DNA of 64,000 nt from Dacryopinax spathularia (lineage: Eukaryota > Basidiomycota > Dacrymycetes > Dacrymycetales > Dacrymycetaceae). The position numbers and the translations under genes were made by a program. The notes under the pieces were generated by a model. The model saw only the letters and a program-made list of their open reading frames with translations. It was not told the origin of the DNA and did no database searches. The stretch spans positions 1,488,001 to 1,552,000 of the forward strand of contig JBBPFI010000007.1 of the NCBI GenBank assembly GCA_037974965.1, read 5' to 3'. This document shows, one piece after another, positions 1-13,906 of this stretch (positions are counted from its first letter, which is position 1; the number at the start of each line of letters is the position of its first letter).

Positions 1-20
1 TTTGGAATCGGTTCGGCTTT

Positions 21-51
<31 letters not shown>

Positions 52-2511
52 CTCTTGTTCTCTGGCTTTCGGGACGGTGATGCCTTCGCCTCCTCCCCCT
101 CGAGGTTCAGGAACCCGCTCAGATGGTTATTGCTCCCCCTCCTCCGAGCGTCACTATTGCTCGTCAACACATAGCTCCGCACTTTCCTTTCCGCCAAGTC
201 CCGTCCAAGCTTCTCCGCGTGCTCGGACGTATTGCAGAAAATGAGGATCTTGCCCCTTTCCGGCCGAGCTTCCTTATCACCCGTTGCTAGGCGATGGCGG
301 CGGGTCTCTTCGGCCCAGATGGAGAGGATCTTATCTGCCACATCGGCAGAACGGTTACCGCTCGTCCAGGCTACGTGTTCTGTCCTCAGTGTGCGGGGAA
401 GACGGTGCAGATTGGGAGAGAGGAGCTGGATCATCTGCGGGTGGAAAGTGGCTAGATGCATGCCAAGGCCGGAGGAGACAGTAGCGGTGGACAGGAGGAG
501 ATTGAACGGTGGGGCGGTGAACGCTTTTGTTGGGTCGGGACCATCGGACTTGGTCACTTTCTGAACGTCTTCTGCGGAGTCTTCTGAATTATTCGTGACC
601 GACTGGCTTTCGATTATGCTGGCGTTCTCCTGTTCGATTTGGCGTTCCTGAGCCTTGGACTCATCGACGGTCAGGCCTAGCGCCTTCTGACGCGCTTCGC
701 GGACGAAATGCAGCAGTGCTCTAGTAGCAGGGCAGAAGTCCTTCCCTACACCCAATATGAGCATCCAACCCTTATTTAAGCGGGGCAGGACATACCAAAC
801 AGCACATCAGCCTCATCCACCACAACCCACTCGACCTTCTCCAGCCCCCTACTCTCCCCAAAGTCCTTCTTAATAACCACATCCCCTTTCTCGTTCAGCT
901 CCTCCTCGACCGAATCCCTCAGCCTGAACATCTCGAGCATCTTCGCCGGCGTACCCACAACGATATCGGCCGGCCGCGTCCCCATCCCATCCGTATGCTC
1001 TTCAAACTCTTCGGGGGAAGCGTTGATATCGAATATATCCTTCGGCCTATGCCTTGGGATAGGGTTTGAGAAACAGACCGTGCGGAGCTTGTCGATATGC
1101 GTGAGCTTTTTGACGACTTTTGCGATTTGCCGGCAGAGCTCATGGGTAGGGGCGAGGATGAGCGCGCGCGGGGAGTTCATCTTCTGCTCGTGCGACTCGT
1201 CCTCAGCCGCAGATTCCTTGGCCTTTAGCTCGGTTTCCTTGAGGTTCTGCAGAACGGGAAGCAGGTAGGCGATCGTCTTCCCCGACCCGGTCTCAGCTGC
1301 TAAGAGGGTCTCGCTGCTCCCCTTCGTCCTGTTGCGCTTATTCGGGCCGCGGGAGGCGAAAAAATAGTCGAGCGAAAGACTCTGGATAGGTGTGGGAGGC
1401 TTGGTGCCGAGGAGCTCGGTGATGGACTCGAGTAGGCCAGGAGAGAGAGGTGGCGAGTAGGCCGAGAATGGACGGGCTATGGGTGCGACTTCGTTTCGTC
1501 CTACAGTGGGAGGCGGCTCCGCTCGGATGGTTGGCCGGTCGACGAACTCGTCGGGTTCCTGACCTCCACGGTGGAAGCTTCTTCCACCACCTGGACCAGG
1601 CCTGTCCCTCGGCGGAGCCCAAGGTGCGCCAGACCTCCGACGATCACCAATGAACCCTTCTCTTCTCCTCTCAAACCCCGGCATTCCCCCATCATGCCTC
1701 CTTGAGAACCCGTCCACAAAGTCGTCCCTTGCCCGCCCACTCGTAGGCGGTCTCAGCCGTTTCAGATCTTGTTCTTTCCTCGGGTCTCTTTCCGCGGGTG
1801 CTGTCGACTCTTCCCTACCTGCGGGGAACCGGATCCGGAACGCCGAATGATGCCTCGGCTCTTCCCCCGCTTCGGGAGGGAAGCGCATTTCTGCACGCTT
1901 GGGCCGGTTGGAACGCAGACCGTAAGCTATTGGTTCTTCATCCGTCTCACGAGGGAACTGCAGTCTCTGCCCTGGGCGAGGGCGATAGGGCAGCAGTCCG
2001 AGCCCTTCCCGGTCTCTCCGGATTAGCTTTTTTGGATTGGCGTTCCGCGAGGAGGACACGGCGCCGCCGCGGCCCTCCCACGGCCGTGACGAGCTATTTG
2101 GCCGACCGCCTCTATCGCCAGAGGGAGCCGACGACCTTGGCTGCGCGGCGCGAGATTTCGACATCAGGTTGCGGCGCTCCGCCTCGGGCATTTTCGCAAG
2201 CTTCGTATCGCCTCTATCCATTGCCGCCTCTGAACAATGTCCTTAGCATACACAGGAGTAGGAAGATGGTAAGACGTACGACGCCACGCCGGTTGCGTTC
2301 CCTTAGGCGTCCGTTTCCCCCCAGCGCCCTTCTTTTTCTTCGGTGGGCCGCGGCTCTTCTTAGGAGCATTTTTCTCCACAGCCGCGCTGGTGTGGAAGGC
2401 AGAGCGGCATGCTTGTGATGGACCAGCCAGAACTGGCCTTGTCACCAGCTTGCTGCCAGAAACACATGTCGAGCCCAGTAGGCCAAACAATGGTCGTAGA
2501 GAGGCCATCAC
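1..2511 (-). CDS. mrh4: MRH4-like mitochondrial DEAD-box RNA helicase (3' end cut by window edge)
   Basis: An ATP-dependent RNA helicase, probably of mitochondria, where MRH4 helps assemble the large ribosomal subunit. The first exon (2511 to about 2290) starts MMASLRPLFGLLGS and is rich in Arg, Ser and Ala with no acid, as in a mitochondrial presequence, then becomes very basic. An intron (GTACGT...TTCAG, about 2240-2290) joins it to the frame beginning QAAMDRGDTKL. Core motifs follow: a Q-motif-like PTPIQS, AAETGSGKT (Walker A), PTHELCRQ, VGTPAKML and VVDEADVLFG. A second intron (GTATGT, near 790) leads into an exon containing ATVSSGLGMHL, a stretch PNLHRLP resembling MRH4, and the start of the second RecA lobe (KILIFCNTSEHAEKLG). 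Motif VI lies beyond the left edge. A generic DEAD-box protein is the alternative; the leader and middle section favour MRH4. Confidence 0.85.
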
Positions 2512-2884
2512 GTCTCCAGACCAAAGGTAGAGAGCGGTCGTCGCACAGTTCAGCAGCTCTGCTCAGGGACCACTTTGTCCAAAAAAGTCGCGCGTCGGAA
2601 ATGTATGACTTTGGACTCCGCCGATCATCGGCCTCGGCAGCAATTGTGCCCTGTTACCGTAAACGCGACACCATAATCAGACGGCCCCGTGCACGGAACC
2701 AGAATGCAGCAAAGGGGCAAGTCAACAAGGAAGAAAAACGGCCAAAAGTGGGACATCACGCTTTCACCTCCCTTTTTTTCTCCTGTTTCTTCTCCGATCC
2801 GAGTGTTCTTCCCTTTGCTCGATTCTGTTTCCTCGCCTGGGTGGTCCTGGTGTATAGTGATTGCGAGGAAAAGGTAAGGATATC
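2512..2884. other. Divergent intergenic region
   Basis: This 373-bp stretch separates the helicase start (minus) from the next gene (plus), so it should hold both promoters. It includes a pyrimidine-rich tract around 2758-2800. No clear TATA box was found and the short open frames across it look like chance. Confidence 0.4.
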
Positions 2885-4416
2885 ATGGATGTCGTCATGG
2901 AGAACCCCGGCCGCACTGGGTACGGCCCCAATTCCGGTATGGACGACGACAAGCCCCGCGATCCGAGCGACGCACGATGGAAGATCCAATCCGTCAGGTA
3001 CACTTTTCCTCCTCCCTCTCCTTCTCCCATCTAATATTCTCCCCGACCGGGGAAAAACAATACAAAGATGGGACGACGCCCTAGTCAACCGACTCCTTAC
3101 CAGCATCCGCGCCAACCCAGACTGGGCGAGCAGTATCGCCCGCGGCGCCTTAACTTCTATCGACCCCGGCAGCTCTAGCCGCGTGAAAGCGCCGTTATCG
3201 AAGACGGACGCGATACGCGAGGTTACGAGAGCGCTGTTCGAGGGCGATCCGGATTATGATCTGGACGACCCGATGGTGCAGCGCAGTTTACTTGTTTCTG
3301 TGCGGAATAAACTGTACAAGTATGTTTCTTTCACATTTTCTCGCTTGAGGCATCATATGAACAAGCTGATTTTTGGAAGATTACAACCCCTGGACGAGCT
3401 CCTCCTACAATCTAACGCGAAATACTCAGAAATCGCTGCTGCGCGGAAAGAAGCCGCCGAAGCCGAAGCCGAGAACTGTAAGTTAGGCCGCCTCGTCTTC
3501 TCTCATCCATGCATGCCAATGACAAAAACATCGAAAAACAGCCCAAGGAATCCGACGCAGCCTCCGCGTGCCCCTCCCTAGAAAGTACGCCGAAGACCTC
3601 GATTCTGACGCCTCCTCTTCCCGTGCCTCGCCGCGCCCCACCCGGTCCGGAAAGGGACAAGCCCTGGCAGCGAAAGGCGGTGTCCCTCGCCGCGCCGCTC
3701 CAGAGCCAGCAATCCGAAAACCGTGGCGTCCTCCCCTCCCTCTCCGAGCACAGCAGCTCGTTACCCCCGCTCGTTCCCCGTCCACTTCCTCCACCGGCCC
3801 CTTGGCCCCGCTAAGGACAGCAACCGAGATCCGCCGTGCATTCTTCGAGAACGAGCGGTCTTACCTCCGCTCGACGCTCGAGCGGCTAACGAAGGAAGCA
3901 GAAGACCGCGAGAAACTAGACGAAGAGCAGATCCGGATCCTCAGGGCTGAGATCGAGCAGCGCGAAAAACAGATGCAGGAGAATAGGAGGATGTACGAGG
4001 AGAAGGCGGCGAAGTTGAGGGAGAAGATCGTTAATGCCGAAGAGGAAATACGGGCTAATACGCCCTTGGCGCCCTTGCCGCCACCGGGGGCGATTGGGCT
4101 GAGGGTGGCGGATGCGCTGCCTCCTTCTTCTGCTTCTGCTTCTGGCTCTGCTCTTTCTTCTGCTCATGCGCCGGCTTCTGCCTCTGGCTTCGGGCTAGGA
4201 CAGGGACTGGGACAGGGAGGGATATCGAGCACGAACAGCAACATAAGCGCCAGCACCGTACCGAGCCGGAACCCAAGCACGAGCTCAGCCGACCAACCCC
4301 AGCCAAATGCGCCTTCCGTCCAACAACAGCAAGCGCAACAACGAGCGGGGACGTTCAGTCCGCCCGTGAACGGATTTTCTGCTCAGCAGGGACAGCAGAC
4401 CGTGCCGACTGTATGA
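2885..4416 (+). CDS. Coiled-coil protein of unknown function
   Basis: I do not recognise this family. The start ATG at 2885 gives MDVVMENPGRTGYGPNSG; an intron (GTACAC...AAAG, about 2998-3068) leads to a helical block with SVRWDDALVNRLLTSIRANP and later DDPMVQRSLLVSVRNKLYK. Two further introns (about 3319-3381 and 3479-3542) keep the frame. The middle is Pro/Ser/Arg-rich, then a long charged coiled coil (about 3835-4060, with ENERSYLRSTLERLTKEA), then a low-complexity Ser/Ala/Gly tail with a Gln-rich run before the stop at 4416. The pattern of a short helical domain, disorder, a coiled coil and a polar tail suggests a scaffold or chromatin-associated protein, but that is inference only. Confidence 0.7.
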
Positions 4417-4959
4417 TCTCTTTTTCTTCCTCACTACATGTGCCCCTCCCTCCCCTTTCCGTACCTTCCATCTCTGTTTCTGTTTTCGATTTCGATTTCC
4501 GTCCTGCGTGACCCCTTCCCCATCCATCCTTCACGTCATGTAAAGCATCATCTAGCATTGCCAATGTGTATCATACGGATTCTTGATTGTAGCCTGTCGT
4601 CCGTGACAACCAGCATTGAGCTGAGGCCTGATGAGCCGTATCGCTCGCCATCGACGGCGACTATGTGCCCAGTGGAATGATGCTCGTGGATTTGATCAGG
4701 CTGAAGTGCGCAAATACGTCAAGTAAATGGGTAGTGTAGTCAGACAACAGGAATTCGAAGGACAAGAAAACCATCGCTGACTCGCGCGAAACGGCAGCCA
4801 GCCAGCAAGCAACGCCAAAACGCCAAACATTCTCACCACCTGCCACACACCCCAAACCTCACACCAACAATGCACACACGCTCAGTCCAAAGCCAAGAAA
4901 GCCCGCCACAAACCAAGCAACCAAGCAAGCAAGAAAGCAAGAAAAAGAGAAAGCAGGAA
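4417..4959. other. Convergent intergenic region
   Basis: This lies between the 3' ends of the coiled-coil gene (plus) and ras (minus). It is C/T-rich at first and then A/C-rich with short CAAGCAAG runs (4896-4945). It probably holds both 3' UTRs. No supported gene was found. Confidence 0.4.
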
Positions 4960-6286
<1,327 letters not shown>

Positions 6287-7476
6287 GCTTCAGAAGTCAA
6301 ACGCCCTCGTCTCCGCTCCCTGTAAGGTATGTCGATAGAGTGCCGCGTTGGATGGGTGGGGAATGTCGGCCAGGCACGCGTCGCGTACGTTACGTTTCGC
6401 ACTAGCGAGAAGTCGCCCGTTTACGAGAACCGACGAAGCTTGTAGCTCTTGCAAGCGAGAAGGGGAAAGCCAAGCCTAAGCTAGAGAGGATGGGTGCCGT
6501 AACCTCCTAACGTAGTAGGTGGCTGGCCCTTCGTGTGGGCGGTCGACTGAGTGAGCGAGGTGGGTGGCAGGCTTGACTGACTGAGGTGGTGGATGGCTGG
6601 TCGCGACGCGTCCTTCTTACTGACAACGACTGAGTACTAGTGCCGGACTTTTACCACTGTCTGGGACGGAGCGGGCGGTCGAGCGGTCCAAGGTCAAAAC
6701 GCGTTGCGTTGCGTTCCTAGCGAACAATAACACGTCCCTCGCCCCCTGGGAATGGGAGTATTCATACTTCGATCATCAATACATCCATCCATCCAGGCCT
6801 CGTCCGATCGCTCACCCCCACCATCCGCCAGGCACTCAGGGCAAAGGGTGGGACGCGGCTAACGCCGTCATTTTGCTCGAGGGTTCGTGCGGAGCCGCCG
6901 GCTTCGCGCGGGCGGGCCGAACGGGACGCGTGGGTTCGATGATGCTCGGAATTCTGGAATTTGTTCGATGGAAGAGTGGTAAACATTCTCTGGACTGCTG
7001 ATGGGATTACTTATATGGGCAAAGAAGGAGATGGAACTGCTGGATTCCTGTGCTAAGCTGAAAAGTGGGAAATATCGTGTAATACATGCGGGATAATGGG
7101 ACATTGCTAGAACGAGAGGGAATGAACGAGTACGGGTGGAGAAAACTCGCGCGCAAGCAGAATATGGGACAAGGAAGGAAGGTGTAGATCGTGGTGGTGG
7201 TGGTGGTCGTGTGATTCCGGAAAAAGGTGGTGATGGTGTGGATATGGGGATGCGGCTCGATATCGAGAGCTGTTGGGACCGTGACGACCGGGCTTGACCG
7301 GGCTCGGGAGAGCCGCCGCAGATCGGAGACAGCGGCAGACTGAACAATATGACAAGCTGTGAAGGCGGTGACGTGTGGCAGGATGACCGTAAGTCCACCA
7401 TGTTGTGCTTTCGTCGAGAGGCGAGAGGCGAGGGGCGTCGGCAGGTGTGCCTTGCGCCGAGGGAGGGGGATGTCAA
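6287..7476. other. Intergenic region between ras and the MYND gene
   Basis: About 1.2 kb separating the ras start (minus) from the 3' end of the MYND-protein gene (minus). It should contain the ras promoter and 5' UTR and the MYND gene's 3' UTR. A 202-codon minus-strand frame (6868-7476) ends right at the upstream stop codon and is Ser/Pro-rich with no domain; I read it as chance. A GGTGGTGGTGGTGGT run occurs near 7190. Confidence 0.4.
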
Positions 7477-10093
7477 CTAGGCCATGCGAAACAGGTTGCC
7501 AGCATTAACGATCCTCACCCCTCCGCGAGGAACAGCCTGAGTGCGAGTCAACGGCGGCTGTTGCTGCGTCGGGCGCTGCGCTCCCCCATTTCCAGGCCCG
7601 CCTCCAGTAGGAGGCACAACATTGATCGTCGGTGCCGGCGTCGGCGCAGGAGTAGGAGCAACAAACGGCGCGCCCATCGGATGACCAGCCGTATCTGGCT
7701 CCGCGGCCGGCACGGCCGTTGTAGGCGTCACTGTGGGCGTCGTGTCGCTCCTCGCCTGCGTACCGGGCGCCGTCGAGCTCCCCTCGCCATTATTGTCTTC
7801 CCGCTGATTGCACCAGAACCTGTGCCCCTCCGCCCACGCGCGGCTCTGACACTCCTTACCGCAGTACTTTGCCTTCCTGCACCGCCTGCATTTTGCGAAC
7901 TCGCGCGGGAACTCTTCCCATCGCCCGCAGGACATGTTCGCGCATTGCCGGATCCCGCCGCGCGACTCGTCCTTCCTGCAGGCATTGCGCATGATCACCC
8001 CTGCCCAGTATTGGATGTCCTTTGGCAGAACGGGGAGGTTCGGCTCGGACGGAGACGGGCGGAAGGTGAACCGCTCGACAAGCGAGAAGACGTTTGTCGA
8101 GGTGGACAAGGGTTTGCGCAGCGGCAGGTTGTGTGTCGGTATGGGTTGAGGGGGTGGATTGGGCACGGTAGGCTTGCTCGGGTTTTCTGAGCCAGATTTG
8201 GACGGCGTCATTTTCTGCGGTCGCCGCGGCTCGTCCACGGTAGTTGCAACCTCGACATCTTCGTTCCCTTCCTGCGGTTTTGGCTCCTCAGTCGGTGGCG
8301 CCGGGTAATAGGGGTCGCGCGGTCTATAGAATGCCTGGCGCACATGTGGGTATTTGCTGAGGTATGCCAGCAGTTGGAGTGCAATCAGCACGTCGTCGTC
8401 GCGATATTTGACAGGTTCCGGCTTGCCTTCGGCATTGATAGTGCTTTGGTTCGTCAAGCTTTCGAGTGTGCGTTGTACGGTTCCACCGCGCGTCATTGGG
8501 TTTGTCGGTGGCTGGGCAAAGTTGCGTTGCGTGACGCGGACATTCGGTAGGTTGAGGAACGCAGCACGAGGCGTCATATCCTCCCATTGACGAGGCACAT
8601 TATTGTCGGTCATAGGCATGGTGATGAGTGGAGTAGGCGTATGTGCACCCGGAGCACCGGGAGGCGCGCCCATAGCCAGATCGTCGTTCTGCTCTAACGC
8701 GACGAAACCTTGAGCGACACCGGCACCTGGTAGGTCCATACCAGGCGAAAGCATCATGTTCATCCCCTCCTCGCCGATGTCAACAATGCCAACAGCACGA
8801 GCATGCTGATCGTCCTCCTGCGTGTTCGTCTCGCCCTCGCTTTCGTCGACAAGCATCGCATCTTCATCGTTATCATTCCGCCTTGACCTTCTCCGTCTGG
8901 TTTCCGGGACCTGTCCCGAACTAAACGGCACGGGATCCCAAGTTGGACGACCAACAACAGTGCCACTCCTATCACGACCGCTAACCGTTACCGATGCAGT
9001 GGGTGTACCGGACCGAACTGGTGTGCTTTCCGCGCTTGTTTCCGTGGAAGCCGCCGAATGCGGACGAGAGTCCGGGCGCGGCTCCGAGCTAGGTCGAATC
9101 AGTCGCAAAGACGACGGTCGGTGTCCCGCTGCGAGAGGAATCGGGCGAATTGGTTCCTCTGGAACAGTCGATGCATCGGCCATCTCCTCGTCACCGTCAG
9201 CATCAGCACTGCTCCCACCCTCATCACCGCTCGTCATCGCGCTGTGACTGCCCGCACTGGTTGGCTCTTCGGCCAGAGCGGCGTGGAACATGTTGGCAGC
9301 AGCCGGCGCAGTGCCGTTGGTTGATGGGCTCGGACTGAACAAAAGTCCACCTTGTTGAGCTGGCTGACTGGTCACCGTCACGACGGAGGGATATATCGGA
9401 CGCCCGGCGACGATCTGGTTGTGGATAGCCAGTCTGAGCTCCCTAGCCTGAATCTCCCGTTCGCGCAGCGCTCTCCGCGCCTGCCGCTGCTCGCGCGTCT
9501 CCCGAGGTGCTCCACTGCCTGTTGGGCTCGGCCCGATGGCAAAACCCTTGCTCTTTAACCACGTTTCCAAAACGCTGGCAACGACGTCCAGCATGCCGGC
9601 CTGAACAACTCGCGACCGAATAGTTTCCGATCCTCGTACACCGATGTTGACGACGCATTGGAAGGCCAGGCTAAACTGGTACGTCTTCGCACGATCAACG
9701 TTGGGACCGGAAGCCGCAGTCAATACGGGCTGGCCAGGTTTGCGCTCTTGACCATCGAGCGATGACGGGGTGAGGTGGTAGATTTGCAGACCTGGGGACG
9801 GAGCGACGGGGTTTGCGCAGTATTGTCGAAGAAGGCGGACGAGACGTTCCAGCCCGCCATCAAGCGTGAGGATTTCGCGTATTCGGGGAGATGTGGAGGT
9901 CAGATAGGTGAGATGGGTCAAGGAGTTGAGAAGGGGTAAAGCGGCGTTAGTGTCGAGTGCTATAACAAAGGCAGTCAGCCATATTGCGAAACAGGTATTG
10001 TTAGGTAGGCGTACCTCTGCGGTCATAGAGCTGCGATGTGATGCATACACAAGCTCGGTTCTGTGACGGGAACGAGAAGTTGCTCTCGCGCAT
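7477..10093 (-). CDS. mub1: MUB1/samB-type MYND zinc-finger protein
   Basis: MUB1/samB works with the E3 ligase UBR2 in proteasome control in yeast and affects polarity and morphogenesis in filamentous fungi. The start at 10093 gives MRESNFSFPSQNRACVCITS, the conserved family N-terminus; an intron (GTACGC...TTATAG, about 9962-10020) joins YDRR to ALDTNAALPLLNSLTHL. An armadillo-like helical region follows, then a long disordered acidic/Ser-rich middle. The MYND finger (about 7795-7935) reads CANMSCGRWEEFPREFAKCR, then CRKAKYCGKECQSRAW and HRFWC, giving the Cys/His ligands. The tail is Pro/Gln/Thr-rich and ends at 7477. Length (about 850 residues) is longer than yeast MUB1 because of the disordered middle, which is usual in basidiomycetes. 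Confidence 0.9.
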
Positions 10094-11482
10094 TCTCGAT
10101 ATCTATGGATACAGCAAAGATTGGGCGCGACAGTCGATAGATGTCGATATATGAATGTGAAGGGCCGCGTATGCTGACAGATGAAGCGCTGAGTGTCGTT
10201 TGGTGCTCGTCAACGACGTCCCGAGGTCGCGTGCCAGAGACAACGAGGCTGACTAAGACGACTAGCTCGCACCTCAACCCACTTAACAGTCAATGCTGAA
10301 ATAGCTTACCTGTGTAGTGCGGGCGGTATGCTCGCTGTCCAGACTGTTGACAGAGGTCGAAGGGACGATGGACAGCGAGGAGCGAAGGTGAAGGGTGACA
10401 GACGGTAGGAGGGGACAGGTCGCCAATGATGGCGGAAACAAACCCGACGCTTGGGGCTGTGAGTGCGGCCTTAGCCGGGCGTCAAGTCCACAAGACAGCC
10501 AGCTCGCCTCTTTGTCTCTTACCTTGCCTACGCCTCACTTACAAGCCTCAATCAAGCTGTATGCTTGCTCTTTAGCTCGGGAGATCTACGACAATCTTGG
10601 CTGAGGTTGAGTTAGCGACTTCCAACTGCCGTCGATTCGGCCTCTTCTCTTCTACCGTGGGATCACACGGTCGCGCCACGCAGCCAATCTTAAACTGCAG
10701 CGCAGTGCACCCTCATTTTCAGCCGGTCACAGCCAGCTCCCTCTACCAAAACTAGTGGCGTCATTATCCTACTTTTGTGACTACCTGATCCACTTGGAAG
10801 CTGGAGCCGTTCAAGTGTCTGGTGTAACACATCCGCTTCACTTTGTCCAACAAAGCGCACAAACACTTGCGCAGGCGTGAGGTTTCAGCATCCATGATGA
10901 TCGTAGATATGCGACAGTTTCCCATCTCAAATATTACCTGTGTCCGGTCAGGTGAATATATGTGTTATTCTCTACGATCCATGATGATGGTTAAAGACAT
11001 TGCGAGCCATTTACGTAGGTCCGGAACTGTCCGTGACGGTCATCTATCCGTGAGCCGAATGTAGCAGGCTTGGCAATTGCTGGCAGCAATCCGAGGTTGG
11101 CAGCGGGTGTTTCCACCTCGCGGAAGTTCATCCTGTTCGGCCAACCCGCTGCGATCAATGCTACGGAAGACAGAGGAACGGGTTCCGCTTGCATGCTCGG
11201 CGATTTTCTACTTTCAGTCAATCACGAAGCGAAAGAAGACGTAAACAACTCGCGTCCACAATGGCGACTACCAAAAGCGGTAACGTCGTGTTCGTGCATC
11301 ATGGAACTTGCATCTGCATCAGCGTCCCTTGATGGCTGCAGACGCTTCTATCGGCTGGCGGGCCGGCACATGTCGAAGCCCATAACAACTGAGCACATCG
11401 CAGTATTCCAGCTTCTTATCGTCCTCGACTTGACCTCATGTTCCTCCTGTTACTGCGTACTACTTAATCCTCTCTCGCTTGC
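10094..11482. other. Divergent intergenic region with probable 5' UTR intron
   Basis: About 1.4 kb between the MYND gene (minus) and the methyltransferase gene (plus). A consensus minus-strand donor (CACAG then GTAAGC, exon edge near 10310) suggests that the MYND transcript has a leader intron. Open frames across 11070-11696 lack domain content. No tRNA was found by eye. Confidence 0.4.
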
Positions 11483-13394
11483 ATGGCGGCGACGCAGATG
11501 CCTAATGTCGCCCTTCATGCCATGTCCCCGTCAATGTCGACCGCAGAAATCCAGTACGAGCAACGTCGCCCACCATCACGGCCAGAAACTCCAACACAAG
11601 GTGTCGCCGCTTCCTCGCATGAACTGTACATGCACCAGTCCCCTAGCCAGGCGACACTGCATACACCCGGTGTGGAGCAACTCGGAGCGCATTTAGCCTT
11701 GCAACGTGACGATGAAGCCGAAGATAGCCGCACTAACACCGCCGATACTGCTTCCGAGAGCGGGCACACGGATCTCGAAAGCGCACCTTCAATCTACTCG
11801 TACAGAAGCTCAAGAGACGGTTTATTCATGAAGGTCGAAACGCACGGACGTCTAGTGAACGGGCAGACAGAGGTGAGCCGACTGAGTCAAGTCGAGTTGC
11901 GAGTATCAATGCCTAGCGAAATTGAATAGCTGTACGCGTTGCCTGCCGACGAGGAAGAACATGCGGTAAGACATTCTTCTCTCCTCAAAAGGCGCTAAGG
12001 CTCATCCCTCCGTTATTCAGCGCCTCGATACCCAACATGTGATGCTCCAAGCTGCATTAGGCGGCTATTTATACCCTGATCCTCCGCGCGTGGAAGCAGC
12101 TCTAGCTCCGATCCCAGATCGCCCAAGACAGATCCTGGACGTTGGCAGCGGTGCGGGAGTATGGACAATTCAGATGGCTTATGAATACCCGCACGCGGAG
12201 GTTGTCGGGGTTGATCTAGTTTTACCAGCTGGGCAAGTTTTATCTCATAACCGCATAGCGGCTTCTGAGACACATTTGACGATAGGGATCGGAAGGTTCC
12301 CGACAATTGTCGCTTCGAAGCTGACGATGTCACACTCGGAATGTCGCACTATCATTCAACATTCGATTTGGTGCACTGTCGCGCTATCTCCCATGGTGTA
12401 AGCTATGTTGATCGCTAGCATGGCCGGCGGTGATTGACACGACACCAATAGATTCCCGATATGGAAGCATTCGTGGACGATATAGCGGATACGCTGAGGC
12501 CTGGCGGTGTCATCATCTTCGTAGATGGCATGATGCAGCTTTTCCGGGAAGATAAGTCCCTGATGGACGCATCGGAGTCATACTTCCAGAAGATCCTCTT
12601 CCACTCATACAGCGCGCTAAAGTCGCGAGGATCCGGCGTCGACACTTGCCTTGTCCTGCGCGGGATGCTTGAGAGGAACCCGAAGCTGAAGAACCATGGC
12701 TACAAGGAGATCTTTGTGCCGATCGGAACGTGGTACGACGGGGACGGATCGTTGGAAGATCGGCGAAGGTGGCACGAAATGGGTGAACTGCTAAGGCACG
12801 ATTGCCATGGTTTCGCAAACGCTCTTCGGCCGCTTCTGCTCAGTGAGGGCTACAAGCAGGAATGGGTCGACGAATGGATCGCCGAGGCCCACAAGGAGCT
12901 TGATGAGAACGGGGTAAGTACTTGTTGGGAAGCGCGACGGAATGTCCGGCTCACGTTATCATCCATAGATTCGAGGTTGGGCGGTCTGGGTCTATTTCTG
13001 GGCAGATCGGGAGGATCATGACATCGCCCCAATGAACCCCCCTCCATCGCCCCGGGAACGAGCTACGACCGACGCTACCGAAGAGTATGATGGAGTGGAC
13101 GAGCTCGCCTCCAAGTTGTCCGAGACCCATGTTGACGCTCTGGACGAGCCAGGACCAGAGCAGAAGAAGACACGCGCGGATCTTGTTCAGCTGTGGCTCG
13201 GGAATAAGACAGATGATGAAGATGAGCACGAACCCGAAGCTGCGGGGCAACACGAGGCTGAGCATGACCTGAGCACGGTGCCTTCTAGCGCTGTTAGTGA
13301 AAGGGGCTCAGCGGTGTCTGGATTGCCGCCTGCAAAGCCGGCCAGTGAGGAGGAGAAGGAAGAACGCGCTCCTATCTTTGCGCATGCGGTGTGA
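11483..13394 (+). CDS. LaeA-like SAM-dependent methyltransferase
   Basis: A class I methyltransferase of the fungal LaeA/TAM-like type, a group that includes regulators of secondary metabolism and many of unknown substrate. The start at 11483 (MAATQMPNVALHA) is followed by a disordered Ser/Thr-rich region. The catalytic fold starts with LDTQHVMLQAALGGYLYPDP and continues with motif I ILDVGSGAGVWTIQMA and the acidic end of strand 2 in VVGVDL. After an intron come FDLVHCRAISHG and DIADTLRPGGVIIFVDG. Then a C-terminal segment IRGWAVWVYFWADREDHD and a disordered acidic tail. Introns sit near 11875-11930, 11968-12020, 12218-12290, 12400-12450 and 12915-12968. Substrate cannot be read from the sequence; a velvet-complex role is only possible, since the family is large in basidiomycetes. 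Confidence 0.85.
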
Positions 13395-13806
13395 CGCGCG
13401 TCATGCCGTCACCCTTGATTTGATCTGGAGCGGGAATATTGTTTTGAGTTTCACAATCCCGACCAAACAACAACGCGAGTAGACAATGCCTTGAGTAGTT
13501 GATGTATTTTCTTGATCGCTGGTGACAGAGCAGTGTTGGTTGATAATAGTAACGAATGTCCAGCGATTGTCCTTACAATAAGGCCATTGTCGCATTGGTG
13601 GAGCGCGAGGACGGAAGGCGCGTTGCTGGGGCGTTTTGCACGGGACCAAGTCATCTCTCGTGAAAAACGGAATCAAATGCTGTGCGTCCGGGTTTTTGAC
13701 ACCACGCCCCCGTCCAGCTGTTCGCCTCACTTTTGTACCACCATCATCCACCCCCTCCTCGTACGGGCCTCCCTGCTGCGCTTCGATAACACCGCAAATA
13801 TCGACG

Positions 13807-13813
13807 TATAAAA
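13807..13813 (+). promoter_or_regulatory. TATA-box candidate
   Basis: TATAAAA stands 94 bp upstream of the ATG at 13907, a normal distance for a fungal gene with a short leader. The rest of the intergenic region (13395-13806) shows nothing else I can support. Confidence 0.5.
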
Positions 13814-13906
13814 CAGCAAGGACTCAAAAGAAAAGAGGACGACGATACTTATAACCCCGTGCCGGCTCGTCACCGTGCACATTTCGGGTTCGACGACGCC
13901 GACCGA

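Noticed and set aside
1798-2418. 206-codon plus-strand frame opposite the DEAD-box helicase
   Set aside because: It is an antisense shadow of the Arg/Ser-rich helicase N-terminus.
6868-7476. 202-codon minus-strand frame after the MYND gene
   Set aside because: It abuts the MYND gene's stop codon, is Ser/Pro-rich low complexity and has no domain; taken as a 3' UTR coincidence.
11070-11696. 208-codon plus-strand frame overlapping the methyltransferase start
   Set aside because: It is in another frame from the supported start at 11483 and shows no family pattern.
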